64,000 nt of DNA from Clarireedia homoeocarpa (GCA_001465935.1 LNKV01000008.1:186001-250000), one strand, 5' to 3'. Counted from the first letter of the stretch, positions 35,211 through 47,033 are shown. Numbers and translations are program-made. The notes: a model not told the origin generated them from the sequence alone.

Positions 35211-35498
35211 AAACCCGAGCCTCAATACTATAATAGGCTAAATTAGACTGTAGTTAGGTGGGGGAATAGTACGGTATCGACGTTTGTAACACTTTCCTTT
35301 TGAAACTGATCATACTGCTCGAAAATCTGGGAAACATACGGTATGCTGTGAAACCCGAGCCTCAATATTATAATAGGCTAAATTAAATCCCATTGAATAG
35401 TTAGACTGTAGTTAGGTGGGGGCATAGTGCGGTATCGACGTTTGTAACACTTTCTGATCATACTGCTCGAAAATATGGGAAATATACGATATGCTGTG
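35211..35498 (+). repeat. tandem duplication of about 140 bp
   Basis: Copy A (35211-35350) and copy B (35351-35498) both start AAACCCGAGCCTCAATA and end near GCTGTG. Copy B has a 15-bp insertion (around AATCCCATTGAATAG) and lacks about 10 bp present in A. Other differences are single substitutions, mainly transitions. Confidence 0.85.
35289..35310 (+). repeat. second copy of the 22-nt word at 30717
   Basis: Identical over 22 nt to 30717-30738. It lies inside copy A of the local tandem duplication, and copy B lost most of it. Confidence 0.7.
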
Positions 35499-35520
35499 AA
35501 ACCAAATATAAGCCCAGATT

Positions 35521-35540
35521 GCCACTTCTCCAGAAGTGGC
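35521..35540. repeat. perfect 9-bp-arm palindrome
   Basis: GCCACTTCT and AGAAGTGGC are exact reverse complements separated by 2 nt, just after the tandem duplication. Confidence 0.85.
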
Positions 35541-35690
35541 TTCACTTTTGGGTTTTCACATATGCTGCATACCGGCATATAAATGAATGTTGGTGGCGCT
35601 GATCATTCTTGTTTGTTTCTGCGTGCAATCTCGATGCACGGTGAGGCTGGAGGTTCAGCTGCGCAGAGCCAAAGAAGAGCGCCTCAATAT

Positions 35691-35771
35691 CTATCCCCTT
35701 GACTGCCAACTACTCGCGACCTCACCAAAAATAAGGTGGGGAAGTCGCGGATGGCAGTCAAGGGGATATAG
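35691..35771. repeat. 81-bp imperfect inverted repeat (hairpin)
   Basis: TATCCCCTTGACTGCCA (from 35692) is exactly complementary to the inverted copy ending at 35768. Inside, CGCGAC-CTCACC and GGTGGGGAAGTCGCG partly pair as well, leaving a short A-rich loop. It resembles a small MITE or a snapback duplication. Confidence 0.8.
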
Positions 35772-36046
35772 AATGAATTGGTGGTTAATCATCAAATCGC
35801 GATGTAAGAAAAACTATCTGTGTCCCCATACTCCGCAAATGGTATGTAAATGCCTGGAATAGAAACGGCCAGCAGTGCACCAACAATATAAATCTAGGGA
35901 TAGATAGCTCTCAATACATCACCAAATTGATTCTTGGAGATTTACATGTGGTATTACAGGTCTCTGGAAAGAAAATATCTAATTGGTGGGCCTATCAAAC
36001 CCACACTCGGATTTATATCGACGATTTCTTTGCGTAGACACATACA

Positions 36047-37963
36047 ATGACGAAGGTTATTGGCTCTGCGACCGGAAAGCGATTTTCCGAACAAGATATG
36101 TAAGTATTTACATTCATCTGATAAAAAATCAACATAGATTGATTAATTTAGGGAAGTCTTCAAGAAGCTAGAAGATTCGCAGGCGCAATTCAAAGACTTC
36201 GTGTCAAACAGTAAGACGTATACTAAAATAGAGAAGGAGGCTATCGATATAGATTCGAAGGAAAGATTTGAAGCATTTTGGAAGTGCGTCAATGATGAAA
36301 AGCGAAAGTTCGACAAGAATCACCAAAAGGGTTGTGGGCTGTTCTCGAAGAGATATCAAAAAACAGGAGTTGCTGTGGAGGGTTTTATTCAGGACTTCTC
36401 ACCAATACTGGATATCGTTAAGAATTTTGCGAGCCCCTATGGCAGCCTTGCATTTGGCACTATTTCAGTTCTCTTCGCTGTGAGTTTCACAACCATTGTT
36501 GACTCCAGACAGCACCTGACACAAACAATGCTTTAGGTAGCAAAGAGTAAGCATGACTTAGAAGAGCAGCTTGGGATGACCATTTCTGCGATCAAGGACA
36601 GACTACCAGGTTTGAAAGTGTACCAGCATATTTACAACGACAAAAACGAACTGGATGACGCCTTGCAGAATCAGATTGCAATCGCCTACGACAGTTTCCT
36701 TGAGTTTTGTATGTTTGCTACCCGATACTACAAGAAGAAACCAATAGGTGGGAGCAATGATGTTATCATCTGGCCGAGCAAGGGCTAACTGGGTACTGAT
36801 CCTTAGTCCGATGGCTAACAACATTGGGACCCTCGAACACCTTTCGAGACAAAAAGAATGCTGTAGAGCAAAGCATAACGGAAGTGCGACAATCGTGCGA
36901 GGAGTTACTACAAAACCGGGTATTCGAGATTAAAATAATCAACGAATCAATACAGAAGGAAAACAAAGGTATATTTGTCAGTAATCTCCGATATACAGTC
37001 GACTGATTAAAATAGTACAGACTGAAAGAATTAATGAACAGATTGTGAAGATTGCTGAGCAGACTGAACTCATCAAAGGGAGGCTAGCCTTCCTATGACT
37101 TTTCAAACATCAACTAACAGATGTTATGAAATATAGAATTGCAAAAAATCAAACAAGACAACCGGGTACGAAGAGTCCAAGAATTTCTGCAGCTCGATTC
37201 ATTCTCCGCAGAATCTCAAAAGGCAGAATTCAACGATTATTGCTACGCTCTGAGAACAGATCCGCAGCTCAATGCAAGGTATTTTCAGCAAATGAATAGT
37301 GGCGGGCTTCGCTATTTTAGAGCGAGCCCCATTTACTCAAAATGGAGCTCCTCGGAGGAGCCTTCTCTCCTAGCGATATGGGGATACAACAACATCGGGA
37401 TCTGGAATGCCAGTCACTGCTGGTTGTCGCCAGTAGCCACATCTTTCATAGAGCAGCTTCGTCCAGATGATCTTCATGCTTATATCATCGTGAAGCAGGA
37501 CGAATACGCTCACGATATCCTCGCTAAGATTGTTCTCCAGCTCCTGAGATGTAAGCCCGAAGCCCTGACTGATGAAAAGCGGTATTCGGAATTATCGCCT
37601 GACATGGTAGCGTATCAACGTATCTACAATGGAAACCAATCCTCAATGAGGACCGACGACAGGACAAAGATTGATATCATCGAAAGAATTGCTACACGAG
37701 TCATCAGCTTCTTTGAGCCTTCCGACACAGTGTACATCATAATCGATAGAGTGGATCGATGCTCGATCAAGACATCAGGAACAAATCATCGTAAAGCCTT
37801 GTTGAACGCGTTGGAAGCGATGGTCAAGATCGCGACGTGTAAGCTCAAAGTGTTGGCTATAATCAACGGATATGATTGGGGACGGGATAACTATCAAGAT
37901 GATGGAGAGATCAAAGAGGGGGGGCGAATTACTCTCCATAGCCTGGAACAGGCTCTGTGTTGA
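36047..37963 (+). CDS. DUF7708-type STAND-like protein, probably interrupted
   Basis: Exons read 36047-36099, 36152-36479, 36537-36747, 36807-36968, 37016-37078 and 37137-37963; repaired this is 547 residues. The N-terminal part (FIQDFSPILDIVKNF, AFGTISVLFAVAKSKHDLEEQL, AISAIKDRLPGLKVY-like) fits DUF7708, found at the head of many fungal NACHT proteins. The C-terminal part looks like a NACHT fold with a lost Walker A (LLAIWGYNNIGIWNAS where G-x-x-G-x-G-K-S is expected) but a Walker B-like VYIIIDRVDRC. The fifth intron keeps a CTAAC branch site and ATATAG acceptor in the right phase, but its donor is GG (37079-37080) instead of GT. Unspliced, the frame ends at TGA 37096-37098. It is probably a decaying allele or non-functional splice form. 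Confidence 0.65.
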
Positions 37964-38522
37964 TACGTATACTCGACTGTTGTTTACCATTTGTTGGCGG
38001 TGTGAGGAATTGCAATAGAGAGAGATGGAAGATTACTGTACTGTAAGTAAGCTGTGACTGTGGCGCATGCAAAGTGGGGCAGAATCGTGGTTTTTACCCC
38101 GCGATCACACTTTTGCTTTGGGACATCTACTCTAGGTCATATATTGTTGTGACCGTTCATTGTCTTTCTTCCCCTCGCTTAAAATGAAGACTCTCCGCTA
38201 AAATTCGTATAAGTTATAGTATTCTACTTAATAGCCCAAGGCAACCCAACGAATCCAGACGAGCCTAAAAGCCCACCTCATCCAGCCGTCCAAAATCCCA
38301 AAAAATCAATCTCATGTATGTAAAACAAACCGTATCCATGTATGTAGTTCTGATCCTATCATATCCATACTTCGGCACCAAAACATCACATCTTTCCCAT
38401 CTATTCATTCCAGTACCAGCCATAAAAGGTCTTCCTAAACTCTATAATCCAATGATATGTTTCATCCAGCATACAACCATCTCCAAATTGATGATTCCAA
38501 AGTTACCGAGTCGCATACCAAT
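37964..38522. other. convergent 3' intergenic region
   Basis: The 3' flanks of the STAND-like gene and the large Ser-rich gene. No gene is supported. Confidence 0.5.
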
Positions 38523-41500
38523 TCACTCACCAAAAGTCATTCTCCTCCCACGAACCGCCACCTCACCCATTCCAAGATCCAGCTCTCCAGGCTCTTCCCC
38601 TTCCAATCCCGATGCCATGCTTGATTTCCTCAACTGCTCTCTCCGTTCCCTTGACCTCAAGCTAACACTTCTACTCCTCACTCCATCCGTCAGATTTCCC
38701 CCGTTCTTCATCATTTCCTTCCTCTCTCTCTCCAGATCCTCCAGCCTCTGCACCTCCTTCACCACACTCTTGACTGTCTCTCGACTCAATTTACTAATTC
38801 TACTTATTCCACTACCTATACTTTCCGCTCCAAAACTTCTTATACTTCTGTTTCCGATGCTATCTCTACCCACACTAGTGTCTCTCCTTTTCCAAATACC
38901 CATTTCCCTTTCCCAATCTTTGCCATTCCAGGTCTTCACTCTGCTTTTCTCTGGTGAAGTCTTCGAACTGTCTCTTTCCATTGGACTATCTCGTCCCCTT
39001 GACCTCTGTCTTTCATCTAATTTAACTTCTTCTCCCTCCTCTTCTTCCTCAATTACATTCTCGTCGATTCGCGATCCCAACCCCGAGAGCTCCCTGACAT
39101 GGACTTTTTTCGGTGCTTGAACCTCCGGAATCAAACATTCCGCATGAAAGTCCGGATCCACGTTGCCAATTAACGACTTCTCAGCAACATGTCCTCGTTT
39201 CTCGACAGGTTCACTTATAGAAATCTCACCAATCTTCCTATCTTCCACTTCGTCACCTTGATACGATGATTCGTTCATCTTGAAATCGATATCGTACGGA
39301 TCCCTTGCTTTTTCTTTCTTCTTAATAGGCATTTTGTCCTTCTCCTCAAGACTCAATAAGTCATCATCATCATCGTCGTCTAAAGCATACGGATCTTCTA
39401 CTTTTTTCCTCGCCATCGTGCCCTTCTTCTTAACAGGAATCTGAGGGTCCTGCGGCTCCTCGGGTCCCTGGCTAAAGATTTCCAACAAGTCTCCCACACC
39501 ACCTTTACTCTTAGAAAGATCCATCGCCTCATAATGCGGCTTGATCTTCGTCTTCTGAATCTCTTCAACTCTCTTCCTCTCTGCCTCCAGGTCGTCCGCC
39601 TCCTCATCTACTACCTCGCTCGGCGGCGGTGGCACTCTCATCGGTAGCAATTCCAGCTCTGGATATTGTACTTTCCCATCCAGCGTCATGCTACCTCTGC
39701 GCCCTAGACTGCCGCTATGAAATGCATGCTTCTTATGTCCTTGCTCAATCCAGTAGTCCATCCACGCATCTTTAACACGCTGACTCAGTCGTTTATGCCA
39801 CGTATCCGCTGTCAAAATGGGATCAAGTTCATCCGACGTATCGATGTTATCACTCATAGTTGCACCAGGTCTCCTCCTTCTCGCACCATAAGCATGTTCC
39901 GTCTTTCCCATCGCATCTCTATTGGGCAAAGCAAAGTCTTTTGTTTCAACTTGCTCATTCTTGCCCGCACTCTCTGCACCTCTTGCTTCCCGTTCATGAC
40001 TTGGAAAGCGACACCAAGCCGGCGGAAACTGTTCAATTTGCCGAATCTTCGGCTTGCCTCGCGAGCTGAACAGACGGCTCTCGTATTTGGCGCGAGAACT
40101 GACGCCAGCGAGTTCCGCTTCCCAGTCACCGAAAATATCGTCTTCGTCTTGTTGAGTTTTGCGTACTCTGGATTTGTTTGCGACAGCACCTTTGACTGCT
40201 TTCATCCAAACGGCGGCTGAGTCATCATGACTCGTGTCTATTCTATCTCTGCTAGGAACTCGATTCTTAGCACGTGGTCCTCGCCATTTGGGCGGCTCAG
40301 ATACTGGTTGTTGGCCGAAGGTTGAAGGTTGAGGTGACTGAGTTGAAGGTTGAGGTGATTCAGATGAATTCAGATGCTTATTTTTGGCAGGAGAGACAGC
40401 AAGAGCTACTGCAAGTGCTGCTTTTAGTTCTTTCTTCGCATGCCCGGGTGAGTGATGCACCAAATTATTCATGCTGATATTTAAACTGGGATGAGGCATA
40501 TGAGGATGAAGCATATGAGGATGAGGTATACTCAAATGATGATGCCCCTGGTGCTCCTCGATAACAGGTGCAGCAGTCGGTGAATGTCGAAACGAACCAC
40601 TGGGGGTGGGGATACCGATACGCGTCGGCCGTTTTGAGAGATTAGGTGAGGTTTGCCTTGAAGGTTGCATTTTCTCGTCTGCACTCTGAGAAGCCATAGT
40701 TGAGGTCAGTCCTAATCTATTGTCTAGAGCAGATTTCTTTCGACCTCGCTGATCTCCACCGCCTGATGATTCGGAACCACTTCTTGAAGCTGGAATGACC
40801 AGGTTTCCAGGTGCAAAGTTACCACTCCCTCTAGATCGCTGACCAGTGGAACTAGGCATTTCTTCCGGTTCGTCTAATGCACCATCAAAACCACCCATAC
40901 TGGCAAGGCGCCTAATTCTCTGCAAAGCAGAAAACCTAGTCTTGACCGGAGTCTCCATAATATCACTATCACCTTCAACGGGAGTTGTGACACTTTCTTG
41001 CAGACCTTTTGTAGGCGTCGCATCAATTGGACCTTTCCCAGCAAAATTGAGTGGGGTAGTAGAGAAGCGATAGCCAAACCCCATTCGATGTGCTGGAGGA
41101 GCGAGGAGCATATCATCAGTATCCGTGTCTTCACTTCGTCTTTTGATTGACGCAAGTCTCACGAGTTTCTGAAATGGGGATCTCGATGGCTGTACTGATA
41201 CTGGTAGATTAAACTCCTCGCGGAACTTGCTAGATATTGGTGTACTTGGACTACGACGTGCCTCAGACGATGCAAAGCGTGCTTGGATCTGACTAAGTTC
41301 TAACTCTCGTTCACGGAAGCTAGTAGTTTCGGACGCAAATAGTGAACTTTCGTCAATCTGTCGAGCCGAATATCGACTCAGTGGAGCGTTCAAACTGGTG
41401 GTTGATACATTGATGGTAGTTGGAGTGTCTAGGATAGTTGGTGACAGGAGGGGGGTTATCACTTCTTCCGTCACTGCAAATGTTAGCATATCCATCCCAT

Positions 41501-43169
41501 GACCAAACATAGAATATCGCATACCCTCCGTCTCAATTTTATCCAAATGACTCTTGCTAGTGGGTATGCAAGACAATTCCAGCTTCGAACAATTTGGCGA
41601 AGGTTGTATGCTATTCACAACAGAAGGATAAAAAGAGGATGTGCCATCCGCGATCACCATTCCCCAAGTTGGCGGAACAAGTTCGCTTAGAGGAATTGAA
41701 TCTGAAGTATTAGGCATACGCCGAGCGCGGATTTGGGATATGCCCGACAATTCGCGAGTCAAGCTCGATAGCTGGGGTGACGAGCAGGAACTTTGCAACA
41801 AACGTCTGTGAATGTCCATATCCTGTAAATGAACAACTGGAATATCACTTCCACTACCATCAACTCCACCAAAGCCGCTCTCGGAACGACGAGATGGAGG
41901 GAAGATCGGTTCAGCATGAGTGCTTGCCTCCGAGGGAGCTATAACTTGCGATAGCGATCGAGGTCCATGGCTCTTGAGCCATCTTGCAAGAGGCTGTGTG
42001 CCCACAGCAGTAAGGTCTATCGCCGTTGAAGGAGTTTCAAATTGCTGACTCAGTTTTCGAAGATGATGACCACGATTATTTGATGAGTATGACAGTCGCC
42101 AGCTTGAAGATGACTTTGGATCAGGAATACAAATGCTGGGTAGCCTCTGAGCCTCAATTATAGGTGTTTTTGGTAGAGTAGGAATGACACTGAGCTGTCG
42201 TCGTGATTGGTTCACATCGAATGAAGTAAGATCTAAATCTAGCGGCGGAGGACCAGGTGAGCTATATCTTCGCGGAGGGCTTGTGCTGGGTTTGAGTAGC
42301 ACCGTAGTTAGTTCTGTAAGAGGTGCATCTGATCGGGATTTTGAGTGATTTGTCAAATCAGGAACCGAGATTTTGCTTGTGTCTTCTATTTTGAGAGTTG
42401 ATAGCGACATCTTGCTGTCATCAATCTTGCTTGTCGACAAAGATATTTTACTCCTATCATCACCACTTGATGTTGTCGTAGATTGTGGAGTTCTTCTACG
42501 CTTGCTTAGTAACCGTCCAACAGAAGAAAAAGAAGAAGCAACTCACCTTCTAAATACCGGGAAATTCCCACTATCCTCCGGCAAAATTGATTGTCGTTTC
42601 CTCCTACTCTTTACACAAGATTCACCCGCACAATCCACTGTACTCAGACTCTGTGCATCATCATCATACTCACCCTCATGACTCAACTCCTCCTCGATTC
42701 TTTTCTGCCTCAATCTTCTTAATTCCTTTCTCCTCTCCAACTCCTCCTCACTCGTCCCCACACTACCTCTCTTTACGCTCCTCTTAGCTAGTCCTGAATC
42801 TCTCGAAAACGTCTTCTTTAATCGAATCTTCACAGCATTCAACGTTGACGAGCTCCTCATTGGCTTGACTTCGTTCTGCTCGTTAGTTTCCACTTCCCGT
42901 TTCACCTCTTCTTCAGGTCCATCTTTACCACTCTCGCCATTTACATCGACTTCCTGGACTGGCTGTCCGAAAATCGCTCTGATTGCAGCATTGTCTTCGG
43001 ATTTGGAAAGTCTTGATGCCGCTGTGCTCCACGACTTGATCACTTCCTGGGGTTCCTGATGAGATATCCGTCGAGGCGTTGGGACAGGAGCAGGAGACAT
43101 GATGGGCCGTGGTGAAAGGACATCCGGAGATGGAGCCTGGCGACTTGTGCAGCATGCAGAGGAGCCCAT
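38523..43169 (-). CDS. large Ser-rich protein with N-terminal MGSSACC, function unknown
   Basis: Exons are 43169-42547 and 42504-38523 around a very short 42-nt intron (GTGAGT...CTAAG), giving 1534 residues. I chose the ATG at 43169: the frame is open a few codons further, but without an ATG. The protein starts M-G-S-S-A-C-C, which fits N-myristoylation with adjacent palmitoylatable cysteines, suggesting membrane attachment (inference). The body is Ser/Pro/Arg-rich and mostly disordered. Better ordered parts are VWMKAVKGAVANKSRVRK, FPPAWCRFPSHERE, ADTWHKRLSQRVKDAWMDYWIEQG and a Glu/Lys-rich segment before the C-terminus. A basic coiled stretch (ELERRKELRRLRQKRIEEEL) lies near residue 165. I recognise no domain. 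It could be a signalling scaffold, but nothing proves it. Confidence 0.82.
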
Positions 43170-43171
43170 CT

Positions 43172-43180
43172 TCACCTCAT
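43172..43180 (-). promoter_or_regulatory. two-codon uORF (ATG AGG TGA)
   Basis: A minimal upstream ORF, Met-Arg-stop, ends 2 nt before the main ATG at 43169 and is out of frame with it. If the transcript includes it, reinitiation or leaky scanning would be needed, and this may limit translation of the large Ser-rich protein. Confidence 0.5.
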
Positions 43181-46100
43181 GGGGCACAGGCTTGGGCTCA
43201 GTCGGTTAGTTAGGATATGGAGGATGTGAAGCTTGTTGTCATTTTGTTTGATATTTTTTCTGTTTTGATGCACAATTCTAACGAAAAGAAAGCAGCTGAT
43301 ATTTGGCAACCACTGCCGCGAGAATAGAAGGTGCGAGGAAGGGAAATACACTTACCTCTAATGTTTCAACCACTTACCTCCTCTAATGCTCACCTGTATC
43401 GTTAACTTTAACACAAGTAGGTAAGAGCCTCAACTTCGTAACTTGATAACTGAGTTGCAAGTTCAAGTCGCGCTTGCAGCTTTCTGTACTGTAGGTACAC
43501 TGTAAATCAAGCACATTCTGTTCTGCACTGAACGTTGTATTGTAGTAGAAACTAAAAATTTTGAATTTGCGGGATCTATTTCAACCACAATTCTTGCACT
43601 TGCAAAGATCAGGGGAAAATCAGGCCAGTCTTCCATCATAAAGTAGATTAATGGTACTTATTGAATCTAATACGAATTTATTTCATCAAACATCTCATCG
43701 ATTTGTTTACATAGTGTCGGTCATGTGACAGTTGGTTAAAGACTCAGGACCAAAATTATTTGCAGCAATTGGCCACCAATCACTAGCCACAACTACAACC
43801 TCCTTCGCTCAACCTCTCAAACAAATCCCAACTACGAAGTACAGACCTACACATATCCGGATAACCATTACCACACATTCAGACTTCGTTCTTATCTCAA
43901 CCTCAGCTTGCCCCCGACCGGAATATTCCCTGTATCGGAAAATAAGTACCTATATTGTAACATGGCCGGCTTACCTGCAGGTCTTTCGCCCTGCCGCAGT
44001 TGGTTTTACTGGTTCTACTGCAACTTGCAGAGTACACCTCACATCAGCCAGCATTCAGCCAGTATGCAGCCCACATATCTACCTACTCTAATAAGTGCCT
44101 CAAATATGGGGTAATATGTATGATGGAATCATCTCGTCGTACCATCGTCACTCTCATTATCACACGTCCAATCGATTCCACCGCATTTCCCTACCTGCGC
44201 TGTCCTGTCTTACCTACCTAACCCGTCTTACCAACACACCTCCGCATGGCGTAAACCTATCGAAGGAACCACTCACAAACGAACCAGCCAGCCAAACTCA
44301 TAATAGCCTTACGAAGTACTCCCGTACATATTCCCTCATACTTCTCAGCCAACCAGATCTCCTACTCCCGTACCTACTTGACCCTCCCCATTCCACACAG
44401 CAACTTGTCCAAACATCAACTTGCCCCACAAGTACCCGAGCCATAACCCGGCTCATCCGGAGACTATTCCAGCTTAATTCCCGTTCTCCACATACCACAG
44501 CCTTCCCCAGCAAGCTGACCGGCATATTCGGCATTGTTCTTGAGTCCGCAGCTCTCACACGACCTGTGCCTGCGTGTTGCATCTAACGTAGCCAGGTTAT
44601 CACTTAGACCTACCCAACCCGCTGATAAATTTTGGACTTGCCTACTCGTTGCCCTATCTAGCCTGCATCACATTTTTAAGGGTCCCTACTCTGTGCATTA
44701 CAAACCCTAGCTAAAAAGCACAAACTGATGCAGTAAGTTATCCCATTCAACCTGAATCTCTTCTTTTTAGCCCTCATCCTTGTTTGGACCCTTTCTTCCT
44801 CTCATCCCAACTAACTTTCTCACCCCTGGGCGATCTACCCACCCTTGCCCTACCCTGTTGCGACCATGACCTCTATCCAAGAATTCACACCGCGCCCGTC
44901 GTACGATGTTTCCTTTCACTTCTTGGCAAATGACCGTGAATGGTGCTCCATATCTGATAATCACATCTCCTCCTTCAGATACCGTATATCCCCCCTCCTA
45001 CTAAAGTTCACATCAGAGTCTACATCCTCAACTGCACAGCCCGGAAACTTTCCTATTCTTGTCCATCTAGAGTTCACAGCCTTCCCACGCTCCAAGACCT
45101 TACCTACCATAACAAGCTGCGCCTAAACTCTATCTCGACCCCTTTCTCTTGACAACCTCCTCATTTCTGGATTCTCGCATCTGCCGGATCTTGGAGACCC
45201 AGTGCACCACTTGAAACCCCACTATCTCGTCTTGCCCATCCCCTGCCCTTGTCACCTCGCTGTCAAACAGCTCAAAGTGAAGGCATCGGCCTCGGCTCCA
45301 TACCTGCACCCCTACTCACTGTACTTGGATAGAGTTCAGCACTAGCTCTATGATATATTTTGAGGTCAATTCAAGTCCCCAACCCTCTCCCACAAAGACT
45401 AGCTTACAATTTGCAAACTTGAGGAGACCAATTGCAGGTGCAAGTACATGACGGAGCTTGGCCAATGACCGAAGAAGTAATCAACAAAGGTAAACACACA
45501 AGCTCCTAGAATGTGACTTCTGAATCTGCAGAGTAGCTGGAAGCATATTTATCAAGTGAACAAGAACAAGAACAAGCATGTATATAAATGAGTGAGTGCA
45601 TAGCAAAATAGAGAAAGTAGTTTATCTCCTCTCCTACAGCAAAGAAGTCTCCAGGTGTGTAAATCGATGGTTGACTTTGTCAAATCTGAAAACACCTTCA
45701 ATCTCCACCTTAAAGGTGGCTAACCTTACCAGACATGCAAGTCCTCGCTGCTCTGGACACAAACAGGACTCTTTATTCGTACTTGCTACGAAATATCGTT
45801 CTTTTTTTCCCCTTCCCACTCACCGTAGCAAAGCACGTTAGAGAAAACTTCCAATGCGACTGCTCCACGTCTGCAAATGGCCTTGCCAAAGCACACACAC
45901 CCCTTGTGCTCAGGTTTTCAAACGAATAGTCGGACTCACCGACGAGGAGACTTGTGTCGGTAATGGGCTATTCGCGGTTCCTTTCACCTATCCAGCTGGC
46001 TCGTATCGGTATTTCCGAGGCTCAAACATTGCGATCCTACTCGACATTGCGATCCATCGGTCAATCCCATCCTCATGCCATCGTCGTTCATCTCATCTTA

Positions 46101-46379
46101 TTCAATCACCCATCCTGATCCGCATCTTCGTCGCTAAATCCTAATCTTAATTCTCACGTACGCTGCGAAACACGTCTCTAGAAGAGCCCCGTAAACAAGA
46201 ACAGCAGCAGCAGAAACAAGCAAAAGCCCCACTCACCAATACCCTCTTCCCCATTACCACCTAAACACCGTCCTTACGTGCGAAAGGATGAGCCTCGCAA
46301 AACCACTCCATCCTGCACAGCTGACTAAATTCTAGTACAGCATGCGACTAACTCCGACGCTTCACATGGAGGATTGGAA

Positions 46380-46401
46380 ATCCGATCGGATCCGATCGGA
46401 T
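46380..46401. repeat. perfect 22-bp palindrome
   Basis: Two overlapping ATCCGATCGGAT units share ends, so the 22 bp equals its own reverse complement. It is followed directly by a GATGA microsatellite. Confidence 0.85.
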
Positions 46402-47000
46402 GAGGTAAGATGAGATGAGATGAGATGAGATGACACCTACCTACTTCAACACCTTTCCGGTTTCCGACTTCTACTTGACGGAGGTGTGTTGTAAATGCGG
46501 AGATAAAAAAACCCTCCATCGGGCATGAATGAATGAATGAATGACTACATCCAGGAGATGAGATAGCAATCCATCGCCGCTCGCTAACGGATGCGAAAAC
46601 ATACGATACGATATGTATTATCCATATGATGATTTCGTAATAGAAAGCACATATCGGACGATGAGACGAGAAAGTTGAGATGAGATGGGAAGGTGAGGCA
46701 AGGAAAGGAAAGAAAGAGTTGGTGATACAAACACAAGAAAAGGAGGACAAGAAGAATCAGAATCATATTCAAATTACCTGCTTGCTTGCTTGCTTGCATG
46801 TCTTGGGCATTGCATTGCATAGCTTTAGATGCGAAAGTAAATCACACTTGCTTTTCTTGATCGTATCCCCGCCGCGCCCAGATCTGTATAATTCTCTCAC
46901 GTAGCAGCGGAGAACCACGACGCGGTTCTCATCGGTCTTGGATCGTGAAGTTTTTCTTTCTTTCCTTCCTTCTTTTGTCCCTGGACTCACCACTCCATTC

Positions 47001-47033
47001 CATCGCATCGCATCGCATCGCATCGCACCGCAT
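47001..47033. repeat. CATCG pentanucleotide microsatellite
   Basis: Consecutive CATCG units, with one CACCG variant near the end. Confidence 0.8.

Larger units (their letters stand above)
34913..36046. other. intergenic repeat region of the island
   Basis: This holds a diverged tandem duplication (35211-35498), a perfect 20-bp palindrome (35521-35540) and an imperfect long hairpin (35691-35771). No gene is supported; a minus-strand 66-codon ORF at 35378-35578 lies across the duplication. Confidence 0.6.

Noticed and set aside
38314..39120. 268-codon ORF (+) overlapping the end of the large Ser-rich gene
   Set aside because: It is the antisense shadow of a Ser/Glu-rich coding region, and the minus frame is continuous over 1300 codons.
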